This document shows, piece after piece, positions 1 to 7,971 of a stretch of 20,473 nucleotides of DNA. The position numbers and the translations under genes are program-made. Within the stretch, counting starts at the first letter, position 1. The number at the start of each line of letters is the position of its first letter. The notes below the pieces were generated by a model, which worked only from the letters and a program-made list of their open reading frames with translations, did no database searches and had not been told where the DNA came from. Location of the stretch: contig CAZYDV010000077.1 in NCBI GenBank assembly GCA_964646405.1, positions 1-20,473 of the forward strand, read 5' to 3'. The DNA comes from CAKZSB01 sp964646405 (lineage in GTDB: Bacteria > Pseudomonadota > Gammaproteobacteria > Granulosicoccales > Granulosicoccaceae).

Positions 1-690
1 ATCGTGCTGATCGGGAGTACAGGCGGGAGGATCGATCGCACTGTCGTCGTAAAGGTGCCACCATTCCGGGCGCGCGACGTAGGGGTCGTGCGGATGAATA
101 AAACTGGAAACCAGTAAAAACGGTCGCGCGCGATCTGCTGCCCGGTGTTTGTCGCGTGCAAAATCGAACAGCCAGCGCCGCGCGGCAAAGCCAACTTCAT
201 CGTCATAGTCGATCTGATAAGTCGCCTGCGCCACGCCGTTTTCCTTCACTGTTTGCATATTGTGATACCACTTGTCTATGCGTTCATCGTGCGCCTCCCA
301 GTCGGGTGTCCATGCGAAATCCGCCGGGTAAATATCGGTGGTGACGCGATCCTCGAACCCGTGTTTTTGATCGGGGCCAACAAAATGCATTTTGCCGGAC
401 AGGCAGGTCCGGTAGCCCAGCGCGCGCAGATAGTGGGCAAAAGTCGGTACGGTGGAAGGAAATTCAGATGCGTTGTCGTAGGCCGCAATACGGCTGGTCA
501 ACTGACCGGACATAAACGCAAATCGCGATGGCGCACACAGTGGCGAGTTGCAATAGGCGGCGTCAAAACGCGTGCCTCGATTCGCCAGTGCATCCATGTG
601 CGGTGTGATTGCCGCGTTGTGACCGTAGCTTGCGATAAATTGCGGCGCGAGCTGATCTGCCATAACAACGACGATGTTCGGCTGGCTCAT
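1..690 (-). CDS. betC: Choline sulfatase, N-terminal part (cut by window edge)
   Basis: This sulfatase hydrolyses choline-O-sulfate to choline and sulfate in the cytoplasm. The frame runs from an ATG at 690 to base 1 without a stop, giving about 230 of the roughly 500 residues usual for BetC. The N-terminus has the metal-binding MADQ (Asp12). The formylglycine motif CAPSR is at residues 52-56, inside SPLCAPSRFAFMSGQ, so this is the Cys type matured by a formylglycine-generating enzyme. Further BetC-like blocks are LSGKMHFVGPDQ (Lys100, His102), TTDIYPADFAWTPDW and FIHPHDPYVARPEW (His199, His201). The start codon lies 2 bp after the stop of the Rieske oxygenase gene, so the two are probably co-transcribed and translationally coupled. 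The family is clear. Choline-O-sulfate as the substrate is inferred from the close match to BetC-specific blocks. Confidence 0.93.
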   Translation of the reverse strand, partial: MSQPNIVVVMADQLAPQFIASYGHNAAITPHMDALANRGTRFDAAYCNSPLCAPSRFAFMSGQLTSRIAAYDNASEFPSTVPTFAHYLRALGYRTCLSGKMHFVGPDQKHGFEDRVTTDIYPADFAWTPDWEAHDERIDKWYHNMQTVKENGVAQATYQIDYDDEVGFAARRWLFDFARDKHRAADRARPFLLVSSFIHPHDPYVARPEWWHLYDDSAIDPPACTPDQHD

Positions 691-692
691 CG

Positions 693-1805
693 TCAGGCGC
701 GCGCGTAGGCGTCCAGTACTAATCCGTGAAAGTGGTGCAATGCGTGCTCAGACTTGCCCGATCCATCCGGATCGTGAACGATGCGACCCTGCTGGAAGGC
801 TGGTGTACTCATGCCTTTTTGCACGCTCTCGACCAGACTGATGTCCTCCACCTGCAACACCTCGTCGAGGTAGCGTATCGCGTCGAGCTCCATGGCATTG
901 GGTTCGGGCGTCTCAAGATAAAAATCGTAGGTCTCAAGCGTCCGATCAACACCCACCGGGATGATGTTCAGTACGATCATGCTCGATCGACCCGGATAGC
1001 GCATCAGGCAGGTCGTGGGCCACAGCCACCAGACCGCGTGGGTTTTCACTGTGGCGTCACTGACATCGTAAGCGCTGTTCGGTGAGTTGCCCGCGTCGGC
1101 CATGTGGCTGGAATAAATACCATGCGTCGTGACTTTATAACTGTCCATGTCAACCAGATTGCAAAAGTCCTTGTGCGCGACCGGGCAGTGGTAGCACTCA
1201 AGAAAGTTGTCGACCACGTTTTTCCAGTTCGATTGAATGTCGTAGCTCAGGCGATGGCCGAATGTGAGATCCGCCACGTCCGGCGCCCAGTGCATGATTT
1301 CCTGTTGCAGATCGCCGGATTGGGAGAGTAGCGACGGCGCGTTCGGATCCAGATTCACAAACACAAAGCCACAGAATTCCTCTACCTGAATCTGATCCAG
1401 ACAGATATCATCCTTGTTGAAGTGTTTAAGATTTTGCGTGTGCGGTGCGCCCTGCAGTTTGCCATCGAGCCGGTAGGCCCAGGCGTGATACGGACACACA
1501 ATGAGCTGCGTCTTGCCCTCGCCGGACAGCAAGTGATGCGCGCGGTGCTTACACACGTTGTAGAACGCCCGCAGCTCGCCATGCTTGTCGCGTACCACGG
1601 CGATTGGCTGACCGGCGATTTCAACGGTGATATAGGATCCGGGTTCGCGCGTCTTCTCGACGTGGCAAACCCACTGCCAGCTGCGGCTGATGACCTGGCG
1701 CGAGTCGGTATTGAACCACTCGGCGCGAGTATAGGCATCGGCCTGCAACGACAGTGACGCGGCGGGATCGCGATCAAAACCGGAGGCAATATCGATCGGG
1801 TGCAC
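693..1805 (-). CDS. Rieske [2Fe-2S] oxygenase alpha subunit, GbcA/CntA-like
   Basis: This is the catalytic subunit of a Rieske non-heme iron oxygenase. From the chosen GTG at 1805 it has 370 residues. The Rieske cluster ligands are Cys85/His87 (CKHRAHH) and Cys104/His107 (CPYHAWAY). The mononuclear iron site is in NVVDNFLECYHCPVAHKDF, with Glu203, His206 and His211. The frame stays open up to 1985, but the extra 60 residues do not resemble the family. The GTG has a GAGAGG ribosome-binding site about 9 bases upstream, so I prefer it. The sequence resembles the quaternary-ammonium oxygenases (glycine betaine, carnitine and choline monooxygenases) more than ring-hydroxylating dioxygenases. The downstream choline sulfatase fits an N-methylated osmolyte substrate. 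No reductase partner is encoded nearby. The exact substrate is not determinable from sequence. Confidence 0.9.
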   Translation of the reverse strand: MHPIDIASGFDRDPAASLSLQADAYTRAEWFNTDSRQVISRSWQWVCHVEKTREPGSYITVEIAGQPIAVVRDKHGELRAFYNVCKHRAHHLLSGEGKTQLIVCPYHAWAYRLDGKLQGAPHTQNLKHFNKDDICLDQIQVEEFCGFVFVNLDPNAPSLLSQSGDLQQEIMHWAPDVADLTFGHRLSYDIQSNWKNVVDNFLECYHCPVAHKDFCNLVDMDSYKVTTHGIYSSHMADAGNSPNSAYDVSDATVKTHAVWWLWPTTCLMRYPGRSSMIVLNIIPVGVDRTLETYDFYLETPEPNAMELDAIRYLDEVLQVEDISLVESVQKGMSTPAFQQGRIVHDPDGSGKSEHALHHFHGLVLDAYARA

Positions 1806-2029
1806 GGTAGCTGGCCTCTCGTCGTAGCGGTGGAACGAATGGACTGAAACACCACTGACGTTACGCCGATGATACGCGCTGCACTTGATCTTTTTCGACG
1901 TAAACTTGCTTGTTTGGTACGCAATCCGGCACTGGCCTGACTTTGCAGATCTGCGCCATTGCTGTGTTGCCGTGGTTGAATTCACGGCATGATTGCTCTA
2001 GCGTACGGCGATTTTTTTTGGAACAGACC
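1806..2029. promoter_or_regulatory. Divergent promoter region between Rieske and DmdA-like genes
   Basis: This 224 bp stretch separates two divergently transcribed genes and must carry both promoters. It contains a perfect 10 bp palindrome, GCAGATCTGC, at 1945-1954 and a T-run at 2012-2019 just before the DmdA-like start. No regulator gene lies next to it, and the nearest LysR gene (about 3640-4047) is a fragment. No convincing -35/-10 pair was assigned. Confidence 0.4.
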
Positions 2030-3133
2030 ATGGCACAAATCGGCCCGAACACCCGCTTGCGCGTATCGCCGTTTTACGAAGCGACGGTGGCCGAGGGCGT
2101 CGAGGCATTCTCGCCTTACAACCGTATGTTGATGCCGGTGTCCTACGGCCACCCGGAAGCCGAGTATCGCCGGCTGAAATCCTCAGTCAGCCTGTGGGAT
2201 GTGGGCGTTGAACGCCAGGAACAGTTGCAGGGGCCGGATGCCGCGCGTCTGGCACAGGTGCTGTCTGTGCGCGATTTGTCCGGCTGTGCGATGAATCAGG
2301 GCAAGTATGTGCCGATGTGCGATCACCGCGGCGTACTGGTCAACGATCCCATTGTGCTGAAGCTTGCCCAGGACCGGTGGTGGCTGTCGATCGCCGACAA
2401 CAACATTCTGCTGTGGGCGAGGGCAATCGCCAGCGAGCGCGGCTATCGGGTCACCCTTGACGAGCCGGACGTCTCACCGCTGGCCGTGCAGGGGCCCGCT
2501 GCCGAGGATGTCGTGGCCGCCGTATTTGGTGACCGGATTCGACAGATCAGATTTTTCTGGTTCGCCGATGCCGAGATCGACGGCATTCCGTTGAAGCTCG
2601 CGCGCTCCGGATACTCTGGTCAGGGCGGTTTTGAGTTATACCTGATGGACGGCAGTCGCGGCACTGATCTTTGGAACATCGTGCGCGAGGCGGGCAGTCC
2701 CTGGGATATAGGCCCTGGCAATCCGGATCCAGCCGAGCGGATCGAATCCGGCCTGCTGTCATTTGGCGGCGATACCGATGATCAGACCAATCCATTTGAA
2801 GTGCGACTGGACAAATACGTCGATCTGGATCTCGATGACGAGGTCATCGGTATCAGCGCATTGCGCAAGCTGCAGGCCAACGGAATCGCGCGCCAACAGC
2901 TGGGTATCGTGCTGGATCAACCGTCGCCACAACCCGGGCATGCGATCTGGTACGACGTGAGCGCCAGCGGCGAACGCGTCGGCAGCATGACCAACGGCAT
3001 CTGGTCGCCCGATCTGCAGCGTTTTATTGGTTTTGTGCTGGTAACCCGCGACGTTCAGGCAGGCGATCGGGTGACGGTTCAAAAGCACGGCAAGCACATC
3101 GATGCGACCTTGTGCGAGCTACCGTTTGTCTGA
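2030..3133 (+). CDS. DmdA-like tetrahydrofolate-dependent demethylase (GcvT/aminomethyltransferase family)
   Basis: The GcvT/DmdA family moves a methyl or methylene group to tetrahydrofolate. At 367 residues it matches DMSP demethylase in length (about 370). DmdA-type blocks in order are PYNRMLMP (29-36), LWDVGVERQ (55-63), VNDPIVLKLA (104-113), WWLSIADNNILLWA (117-130), EPDVSPLAVQGP (145-156), RSGYSGQGGFELYL (192-205) and ERIESGLLSFGGD (236-248). The SGYSGQGGFELYL block is close to the SG(Y/W)SKQGGFEIYV of characterised DmdA proteins, so methyl transfer from DMSP or a related onium compound is plausible. The ATG at 2030 has GGAA 6 bases upstream; the frame is open to 1910 but the earlier residues are not family-like. 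It is divergent from the Rieske gene across 224 bp. Whether it acts on DMSP or on dimethylglycine- or aryl-type substrates is not resolved. Confidence 0.85.
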   Translation: MAQIGPNTRLRVSPFYEATVAEGVEAFSPYNRMLMPVSYGHPEAEYRRLKSSVSLWDVGVERQEQLQGPDAARLAQVLSVRDLSGCAMNQGKYVPMCDHRGVLVNDPIVLKLAQDRWWLSIADNNILLWARAIASERGYRVTLDEPDVSPLAVQGPAAEDVVAAVFGDRIRQIRFFWFADAEIDGIPLKLARSGYSGQGGFELYLMDGSRGTDLWNIVREAGSPWDIGPGNPDPAERIESGLLSFGGDTDDQTNPFEVRLDKYVDLDLDDEVIGISALRKLQANGIARQQLGIVLDQPSPQPGHAIWYDVSASGERVGSMTNGIWSPDLQRFIGFVLVTRDVQAGDRVTVQKHGKHIDATLCELPFV

Positions 3134-3166
3134 CGGCGGGGTGACGACGCCAACTGCGATTGCGCT

Positions 3167-3628
3167 GTGCCGCTGAATCACGCCACGCGCAATATCCCGC
3201 CGGAACAGATGCGCATGCATATCTGCTGGGGCAACTATGAGGGCCCGCATACCCACGACATTCCACTGGCGTCACTGCATCCGGTGGTCATGCAGGCGCG
3301 GCCAGCGGGTCTTTTAATCGAAGGGGCTAATCCTGCGCACGCACATGAGTGGGAAGACATGAAAAGACTTGGCCTGCCGGATGACAAAGTGCTGTTGCCC
3401 GGCGTGGTCGATACCACCACCAACTTTGTTGAAAACCCGCGCCTGATCGCACAGCGCATTGCGCAGTGGGCAGACGCGGTCGGACGCGAGCGGGTAATCG
3501 CATCCACTGATTGCGGGTTTGCGACGTTTGCCGGCGCCAACAATCCGGTCGCTCCCAGTGTGGTTTGGGCAAAGCTTCAGGCACTGGCCGCCGGTGCAGC
3601 CCTGGCAAGCCATGCACTGTGGGCCTGA
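3167..3628 (+). pseudogene. C-terminal half of a MetE-like (cobalamin-independent) methyltransferase
   Basis: The 153 codons match the C-terminal half of the roughly 370-residue MetE-like zinc methyltransferases of the UROD/MetE superfamily. All zinc ligands of the family are visible: His18-x-Cys20 (MHICWGN), Glu52 (LLIEGANP) and Cys116 (STDCGFATF). The block LPGVVDTTTNFVENP is also typical. About the first half of the barrel is missing. Homology starts almost directly after the stop of the DmdA-like gene, and the fragment continues in the same frame as that gene through its TGA. The GTG at 3167 could start translation but has no good ribosome-binding site. I read this as a deletion remnant. 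Full-length relatives transfer methyl groups from donors to thiols, which fits the demethylase upstream. Confidence 0.75.
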
Positions 3629-3639
3629 TCCAGCGGCTT

Positions 3640-4047
3640 GCCCCCCAACGTGCAAGTAAACGGCATGTGCACCGGATGAAGGCGCGAAAGATCAGCGCAG
3701 AACAATACATCGAGAGCGATCATGTGGTGATGCGCTACTTTGAGCATCGTCTGGCGTTTGAAGACGAAGAGGCGCTGCGCCGCCAGGGCCTGACTCACCG
3801 CCAGCGCGTGGCGGTATCATCGGTCAGCCAGATTGCACCGATCATAGTCGGCACTGCACTGATTGGCACCGTGCCCGAACGTATCGCAACCACGCTGGTT
3901 GAGCGCTGGCCGTTGCGGATGTTGCCGTTCCCCTTCGAGCAGCAGCCAATCCGCCACTACGCCTACTGGCACGAGAGCCGGATGCAGGATCCGATTATCG
4001 AGCGCTTCATGGCGGAGGTCCGAGACGTGGCGCGATTAAAAGGCTGA
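3640..4047 (+). pseudogene. C-terminal fragment of a LysR-type regulator
   Basis: The frame encodes the end of a LysR substrate-binding domain of the NodD-like type. Recognisable parts are RKISAEQYIESDHVVM, then ALRRQGLTHRQRVAVSSVS, then IVGTALIGTVPERIA and LRMLPFPFEQQPIRHYAYWH. The N-terminal helix-turn-helix and the first effector subdomain, roughly 180 residues, are absent. An ATG at 3676 exists but lacks a visible ribosome-binding site. The fragment starts within a few tens of bases of the end of the MetE-like remnant, so two truncated genes sit head to tail. It probably once controlled a neighbouring operon. The coding frame itself has no stops or frameshifts, which suggests recent truncation. 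Confidence 0.72.
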
Positions 4048-4061
4048 TCGCGTTCGATCAG
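4044..4061. terminator. Hairpin at the end of the LysR fragment
   Basis: CTGATCG-CGTT-CGATCAG forms a perfect 7 bp stem with a 4-base loop, overlapping the stop codon at 4045-4047. There is no T-run after it, so it is at best a weak or Rho-assisted terminator. Confidence 0.35.
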
Positions 4062-4116
4062 GCTCGCTCCCAGGCAGACCGTCGAAACCTGAATTGGCAG
4101 TCAAGTGCAACCCGTG

Positions 4117-4407
4117 CTACACGCCTGAAAATATTCTCACATCCCGGTCGGCGCCGCCGTCGAGTGCTTTCAGGGCAGCCTGGTAGTCTGCACTTTGATA
4201 CGCCGCTTGCGCTTTTTCCACGCTCTCGAATTCGATCAGTACAGTTTGCTCCGAAACGCCGTTTTCATGCGCTTGTACCTCATTCGTGCTGGCGATCACT
4301 GTGCCGCCCGCTTTGACAATTGCGGGCCCGGCCAATGCCAGATAGGCCTGTCTTTTTTTGGGATGGGCGGTCGTTCGATGTGCACTGAGAAAATAGCCTT
4401 TTGGCAT
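4117..4407 (-). CDS. DUF1330 family protein
   Basis: This is a small, probably cytoplasmic protein of 96 residues. It has the DUF1330 (dimeric alpha-beta barrel, ferredoxin-like) pattern: MPKGYFLSAHRTTAH at the start, then YLALAGPAIVKAGGTVIA, then TVLIEFESVEKAQAAYQSADYQ, and a C-terminal DRDVRIFSGV. The start at 4407 is chosen over an in-frame ATG at 4431 because AGGAGAG lies about 8 bases upstream and the homology begins there. It is a single gene, convergent with the LysR fragment. The biochemical role of DUF1330 proteins is not established; some relatives occur next to aromatic or osmolyte catabolic genes. Confidence 0.85.
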   Translation of the reverse strand: MPKGYFLSAHRTTAHPKKRQAYLALAGPAIVKAGGTVIASTNEVQAHENGVSEQTVLIEFESVEKAQAAYQSADYQAALKALDGGADRDVRIFSGV

Positions 4408-4834
4408 GGGACACTCTCCTGATTTGGGCAAATGAAGCCGGGCTTATTGAAATGGGCTTGCGGTACATGGTGCATGAAGTTAACGAGATTCACGGGCTGC
4501 AATGGACACAGGGTTGAACAACATTCGCGGGTTTTTATCACTACTACTGCCCATACGAAACCGACGCGGCTCGTGGGTTGTAACCATATCCTCAATCTGA
4601 CCCTGCATTCAACCAGCAGGGCTGGCGCTCCGCTTCCGCGACGATAGCCTGGACTGGTCAAACCGTGCCGTCACTCGCCATTTCGTTATCCCGCAACAAC
4701 AAAAAGAACACCTGATGTTCGCCAGTTGCAATCTCGTGTCCGCGCAGCCATGCTAAATACTCGGCGCCCGCTGGATGTTGGCGTCGCTGCAATCGGGTTA
4801 AGTACATGAGTAATTACTAAAGAGGAAGTTAAGT
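4408..4834. other. Intergenic region without a recognisable gene
   Basis: This 427 bp separates the divergent DUF1330 and beta-propeller genes and should hold both promoters. A 51-codon open stretch at 4601-4755 on the plus strand has gene-like composition, but it has no start with a ribosome-binding site and no family I recognise. It could be a gene remnant. No tRNA, repeat or clear terminator was seen. Confidence 0.5.
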
Positions 4835-6937
4835 ATGCCGAATCCACTGCGTTCTGCAGTCAACCCCGGGCGTGGCTGGCAATGTCTCGTGAACGGTTTC
4901 CGGCTGCTGCCTGCCAACAACCGAATCGTCGATAGGCTTCGTATTGTCGAACGATGCTGTCTATCGATAGCATGGGTTGCAGGGGCGGTCACCGTCAGCG
5001 CTTTGATTGCGCAGCCGGTGCAAGCTGCGGAGACGGTCATGGTAGGACTGGACAGCAATGACGCCTATCCACCCAACTCAACAGCCGCTGGCCGCGTTGC
5101 AGTATCAGCCAACGGGCGCTACATGGCGTTTCAGGCGCGCGGTGCTTACGCTGCGCCTTTGGAATCGGGTGTACAGCATATTTTCTGGCGTGATCTGGTC
5201 ACCGGGCAAACGGAAAATATTCACGTGGGTCCAGACGGTGCGGCAGGCAATGAGAATGCCTGGCTGCCGTCCATCAGTGACGACGGTCAATTGATCGCGT
5301 TCGTATCACTGGCGACAAACCTGGGCTCCGACGACCCAAAGGGCTGGCCCGACATCTTTCTCTATAATCGGCAAACTACCACTCTGAACAGAGTAACGGT
5401 ACGCGTCACCCAGTCAGATAATCCGTTCCCGCAATTTCCGGTGCCGTATATCAGCGGTGACGGATCAACAATCGCATTTGCTACCGATGAAGAAGAATTC
5501 GGTTTTGACGGGGACGATAGTGACACGGTGTATCTCTACGATGTAGCGACCGGGGTGTTCAGTTCGCCCAGTTTTGATGCCAATGGCCGTCGACTGCGCA
5601 ACGGTGTCAATCTGAAAGGCATCTCTGACGATGGCGATAAGCTGTTGATCACCACGCGACAATCTCTTGACCCGCTGGATCAGTCCAGTCACAGCGTTTA
5701 TCTGTACAACCGAATCAACGATAGTTTTACGTGGTTGACGCAAAATGCGGTGACCAATAGCTATAGCGCCGGTTTGTTTGGCGCATCGATGACCGGTGAT
5801 GCCAGGCATGTTGTGTTCAGCTCCGTTCAACCCTTCGTGGCAGAGGACACTGACGCAGCTCTGGATTTCATGCTGCGCAACATCGAGACGGGAGAGACCC
5901 GCGTCGTCACTGTCGACGAGAACGGCGTGCAGATAGCCGATCAGGCGAACGCTTTCGACCCTGCGATCAGTGCCGATGGCCAGTTGGTTGCGTTCAGCAC
6001 TTTACAGCCCGGATTTGTAGCAGGCGCGCCAGATCGCATAGTCAACATGTACGTATACGACAACGCCGCTCAAAAGACCCAGGTGATCTCAACACTGCCA
6101 GATGGCAGCTTTTCTGATCGAGGGGCTAATGGTATTGCCACTTTTGCGACAGCCGGTCGGTATGTTTTCTTTGGTTCGGGCGATGGGGCGTTGGACAGCG
6201 AGCGCGATGAATCCGTAGGTGGAGGCACGGCACTTTACCGGGTCGACCGCGGGCTGAGTTGCACCGGGCCGCAAGGCCAGTCACTGACAGTCGATGTGGA
6301 GCCTGTAGATTGGTATCAACTGGCCATCCCGTGTGTTGCCCCGGATGACGCTAACACGTTGCAGGCGATATTGGCCGATGACCTGAGTGGCACTTACGGG
6401 GATGACTGGGTGGCGTTTGTCTATGAGACGGGCCCGACGCCTGGCTACCGAAAGCTGGCATTGACCGATATTCTGCAGCCGGGTACGAGTTTTTGGCTTC
6501 AGCATCAGGGCAGCGACATCGCTACATTGGACATGCCGTCGGGCAGCCGCAGCGTCGCGACCAACTTCAATCAGCGCAGCGCCTGTCTGTCTGATACGGG
6601 TTGCTACACGATATCAGCGGCTGCTACGGGCACGGCTGCTGGCACCAGTTGGAGCATGAATGGCAACCCGCTAATCAATCCGGGCGGTGCCGCACTTGGC
6701 AATTTGCGGGTAACCACCGACACCGGCACCTGTTCGCTCGAAGGCGGATGCACCCTGGAGGCGGCTCAGACAGCCGACGTGGCACTCGACACGATTTTCA
6801 GCTGGCAGGGTGGGGACAGCTACCAGCTTCTTTCTGCAGAGTCCGGGCTGCCGACATGGCGTGGCGCCTGGTTTGGAGCGCTGCCGGGGGCAGCGGGTAA
6901 TGCTGCCAAATTCAACTTTCCGGAAACAGACAATTGA
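4835..6937 (+). CDS. Exported PD40/TolB-like beta-propeller protein
   Basis: This 700-residue protein is probably periplasmic or surface exposed. It has an unusually long basic N-region of about 40 residues, a hydrophobic segment at about 43-60, and a likely signal peptidase site after PVQA (residue 64). Seven PD40-like motifs follow at about 87-100, 146-158, 206-216, 262-273, 318-329, 377-388 and 434-447, for example PSISDDGQLIAFVS and PAISADGQLVAFST. Together they make a full propeller. The C-terminal 225 residues form a separate Cys-containing region (SACLSDTGCY, TGTCSLEGGC) that I do not recognise. The start has AGAGGAAG 6 bases upstream. It stands alone, between unrelated genes. The function is unknown; TolB-like propellers usually bind proteins or glycans rather than catalyse reactions. 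Confidence 0.85.
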   Translation: MPNPLRSAVNPGRGWQCLVNGFRLLPANNRIVDRLRIVERCCLSIAWVAGAVTVSALIAQPVQAAETVMVGLDSNDAYPPNSTAAGRVAVSANGRYMAFQARGAYAAPLESGVQHIFWRDLVTGQTENIHVGPDGAAGNENAWLPSISDDGQLIAFVSLATNLGSDDPKGWPDIFLYNRQTTTLNRVTVRVTQSDNPFPQFPVPYISGDGSTIAFATDEEEFGFDGDDSDTVYLYDVATGVFSSPSFDANGRRLRNGVNLKGISDDGDKLLITTRQSLDPLDQSSHSVYLYNRINDSFTWLTQNAVTNSYSAGLFGASMTGDARHVVFSSVQPFVAEDTDAALDFMLRNIETGETRVVTVDENGVQIADQANAFDPAISADGQLVAFSTLQPGFVAGAPDRIVNMYVYDNAAQKTQVISTLPDGSFSDRGANGIATFATAGRYVFFGSGDGALDSERDESVGGGTALYRVDRGLSCTGPQGQSLTVDVEPVDWYQLAIPCVAPDDANTLQAILADDLSGTYGDDWVAFVYETGPTPGYRKLALTDILQPGTSFWLQHQGSDIATLDMPSGSRSVATNFNQRSACLSDTGCYTISAAATGTAAGTSWSMNGNPLINPGGAALGNLRVTTDTGTCSLEGGCTLEAAQTADVALDTIFSWQGGDSYQLLSAESGLPTWRGAWFGALPGAAGNAAKFNFPETDN

Positions 6938-7087
6938 TGAGTCGCAAATGATAGGCCGGCCTGCAAAAAGTGCTGTGTCGGTCTGCTCTGCGCATCGGCC
7001 AATTCGATTCAGCCTATTCAGTAATATCAATTTTACAAATAGCGAATAGTCTTCCAGAATGCGTCCGTGCCCATGGAGATTTTGCTG

Positions 7088-7969
7088 ATGAGCGATCGCG
7101 TCAAACTGACCATCCCTGATCTGGCTGCCGGCAAGGCGTCGGGCAGGCGGTTGGTCATGGTGGCGGTCGGCGAGGCGCTCAGTGCGGCCTGGGCCGAGCG
7201 CGCCGGCGTCGATATTGTCGGCGTCGGTGACAGCCTGGGCATGACGCTGCACGGACACGACAACACACTGGCGATGACGGTGGATCAAATGATCGATCAC
7301 TGCAACGCCGTGCGCCGTGGTGCACCGAATACGCTGTCGCTGGTATCCATGCCCTACGGTTCCTACGCCACGCCCGATATTGCCGTGACCAATGCGGTGC
7401 GGCTGATGAAAGAGGGCGGGGCGGATGCGGTCAAGCTTCAGGGCGGACGCGAGATCAGCCATGTTATCAAAGCGGTGGCCGACTGTGGCGTGCCGGTGAT
7501 GAGCCATGTCGGCCTGTTGCCGCATCGCGTGCATCAACTGGGCGGATTCAAGATGCAGGGCCGAACCGCAGAGGCCGCAATGAAAATCATCGACAATGCA
7601 CGAGCGATAGAGGAGGCCGGTGCGATCGGGCTTGAAATCGAGGCGATGCCCTACGAGGTGGGGCGCGCGGTTGACGAGGCGGTGGATATCTTCACGTTCT
7701 CGATTGGCGCGGGCTCGGCCGGCACCTGTCAGTTGCTGAACGGCTATGATCTGATCGGTGCATTTGATACCTTCAAGCCAAAGTTTGCCAAACGCTATGG
7801 CAATGTGGCGCAGGTGGCGACCAAGGCTTTGGAGGACTATGCTGCCGACGTTCGAGCTGGCACCTTTCCCGACGCCGATCACAGCTACAAAATGGCAGTC
7901 GAGGAAGCACAGAAACTGTCCCGCCTTCTCGAGGCACAGCAACGCGGCGACATAACGGATCAGGACTGA
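7088..7969 (+). CDS. panB: PanB-like ketopantoate hydroxymethyltransferase homologue with altered metal site
   Basis: PanB transfers a hydroxymethyl group from 5,10-methylene-THF to 2-oxoisovalerate in pantothenate synthesis. The 293 residues align along the whole family: VGVGDSLGMTLHGHD, AVRRGAPNTLSLVSMPYGSY, DAVKLQGG, SHVGLLPHRVHQLGGFKMQGR, IEAMP and SIGAGSAGTCQ. The start at 7088 is chosen because GGAG lies 9 bases upstream; an in-frame GTG at 7067 and ATG at 7073 are alternatives. Compared with E. coli PanB, the metal ligand Asp45 is kept (Asp48), but Asp84 is Ser87 and Glu114 is Gln118. Lys112 (Lys116) and the catalytic Glu181 (Glu185) are kept. Pantothenate genes are not adjacent. Instead, a Rieske oxygenase gene starts 2 bp after its stop. 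I therefore suspect a paralogue with a different substrate or chemistry. Confidence 0.85.
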   Translation: MSDRVKLTIPDLAAGKASGRRLVMVAVGEALSAAWAERAGVDIVGVGDSLGMTLHGHDNTLAMTVDQMIDHCNAVRRGAPNTLSLVSMPYGSYATPDIAVTNAVRLMKEGGADAVKLQGGREISHVIKAVADCGVPVMSHVGLLPHRVHQLGGFKMQGRTAEAAMKIIDNARAIEEAGAIGLEIEAMPYEVGRAVDEAVDIFTFSIGAGSAGTCQLLNGYDLIGAFDTFKPKFAKRYGNVAQVATKALEDYAADVRAGTFPDADHSYKMAVEEAQKLSRLLEAQQRGDITDQD

Positions 7970-7971
7970 AC

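Noticed and set aside
145..708. Plus-strand open frame of 187 codons
   Set aside because: It is antisense to betC, whose minus-strand translation is clearly a sulfatase.
3131..3133. In-frame TGA between the DmdA-like gene and the MetE-like fragment as a Sec or readthrough site
   Set aside because: The DmdA-like protein already has full family length and a proper C-terminus, and the first codons after the TGA match nothing.
6952..6961. AGGCCGGCCT palindrome after the propeller gene as a terminator
   Set aside because: It has no loop bases and no T-run; probably chance.
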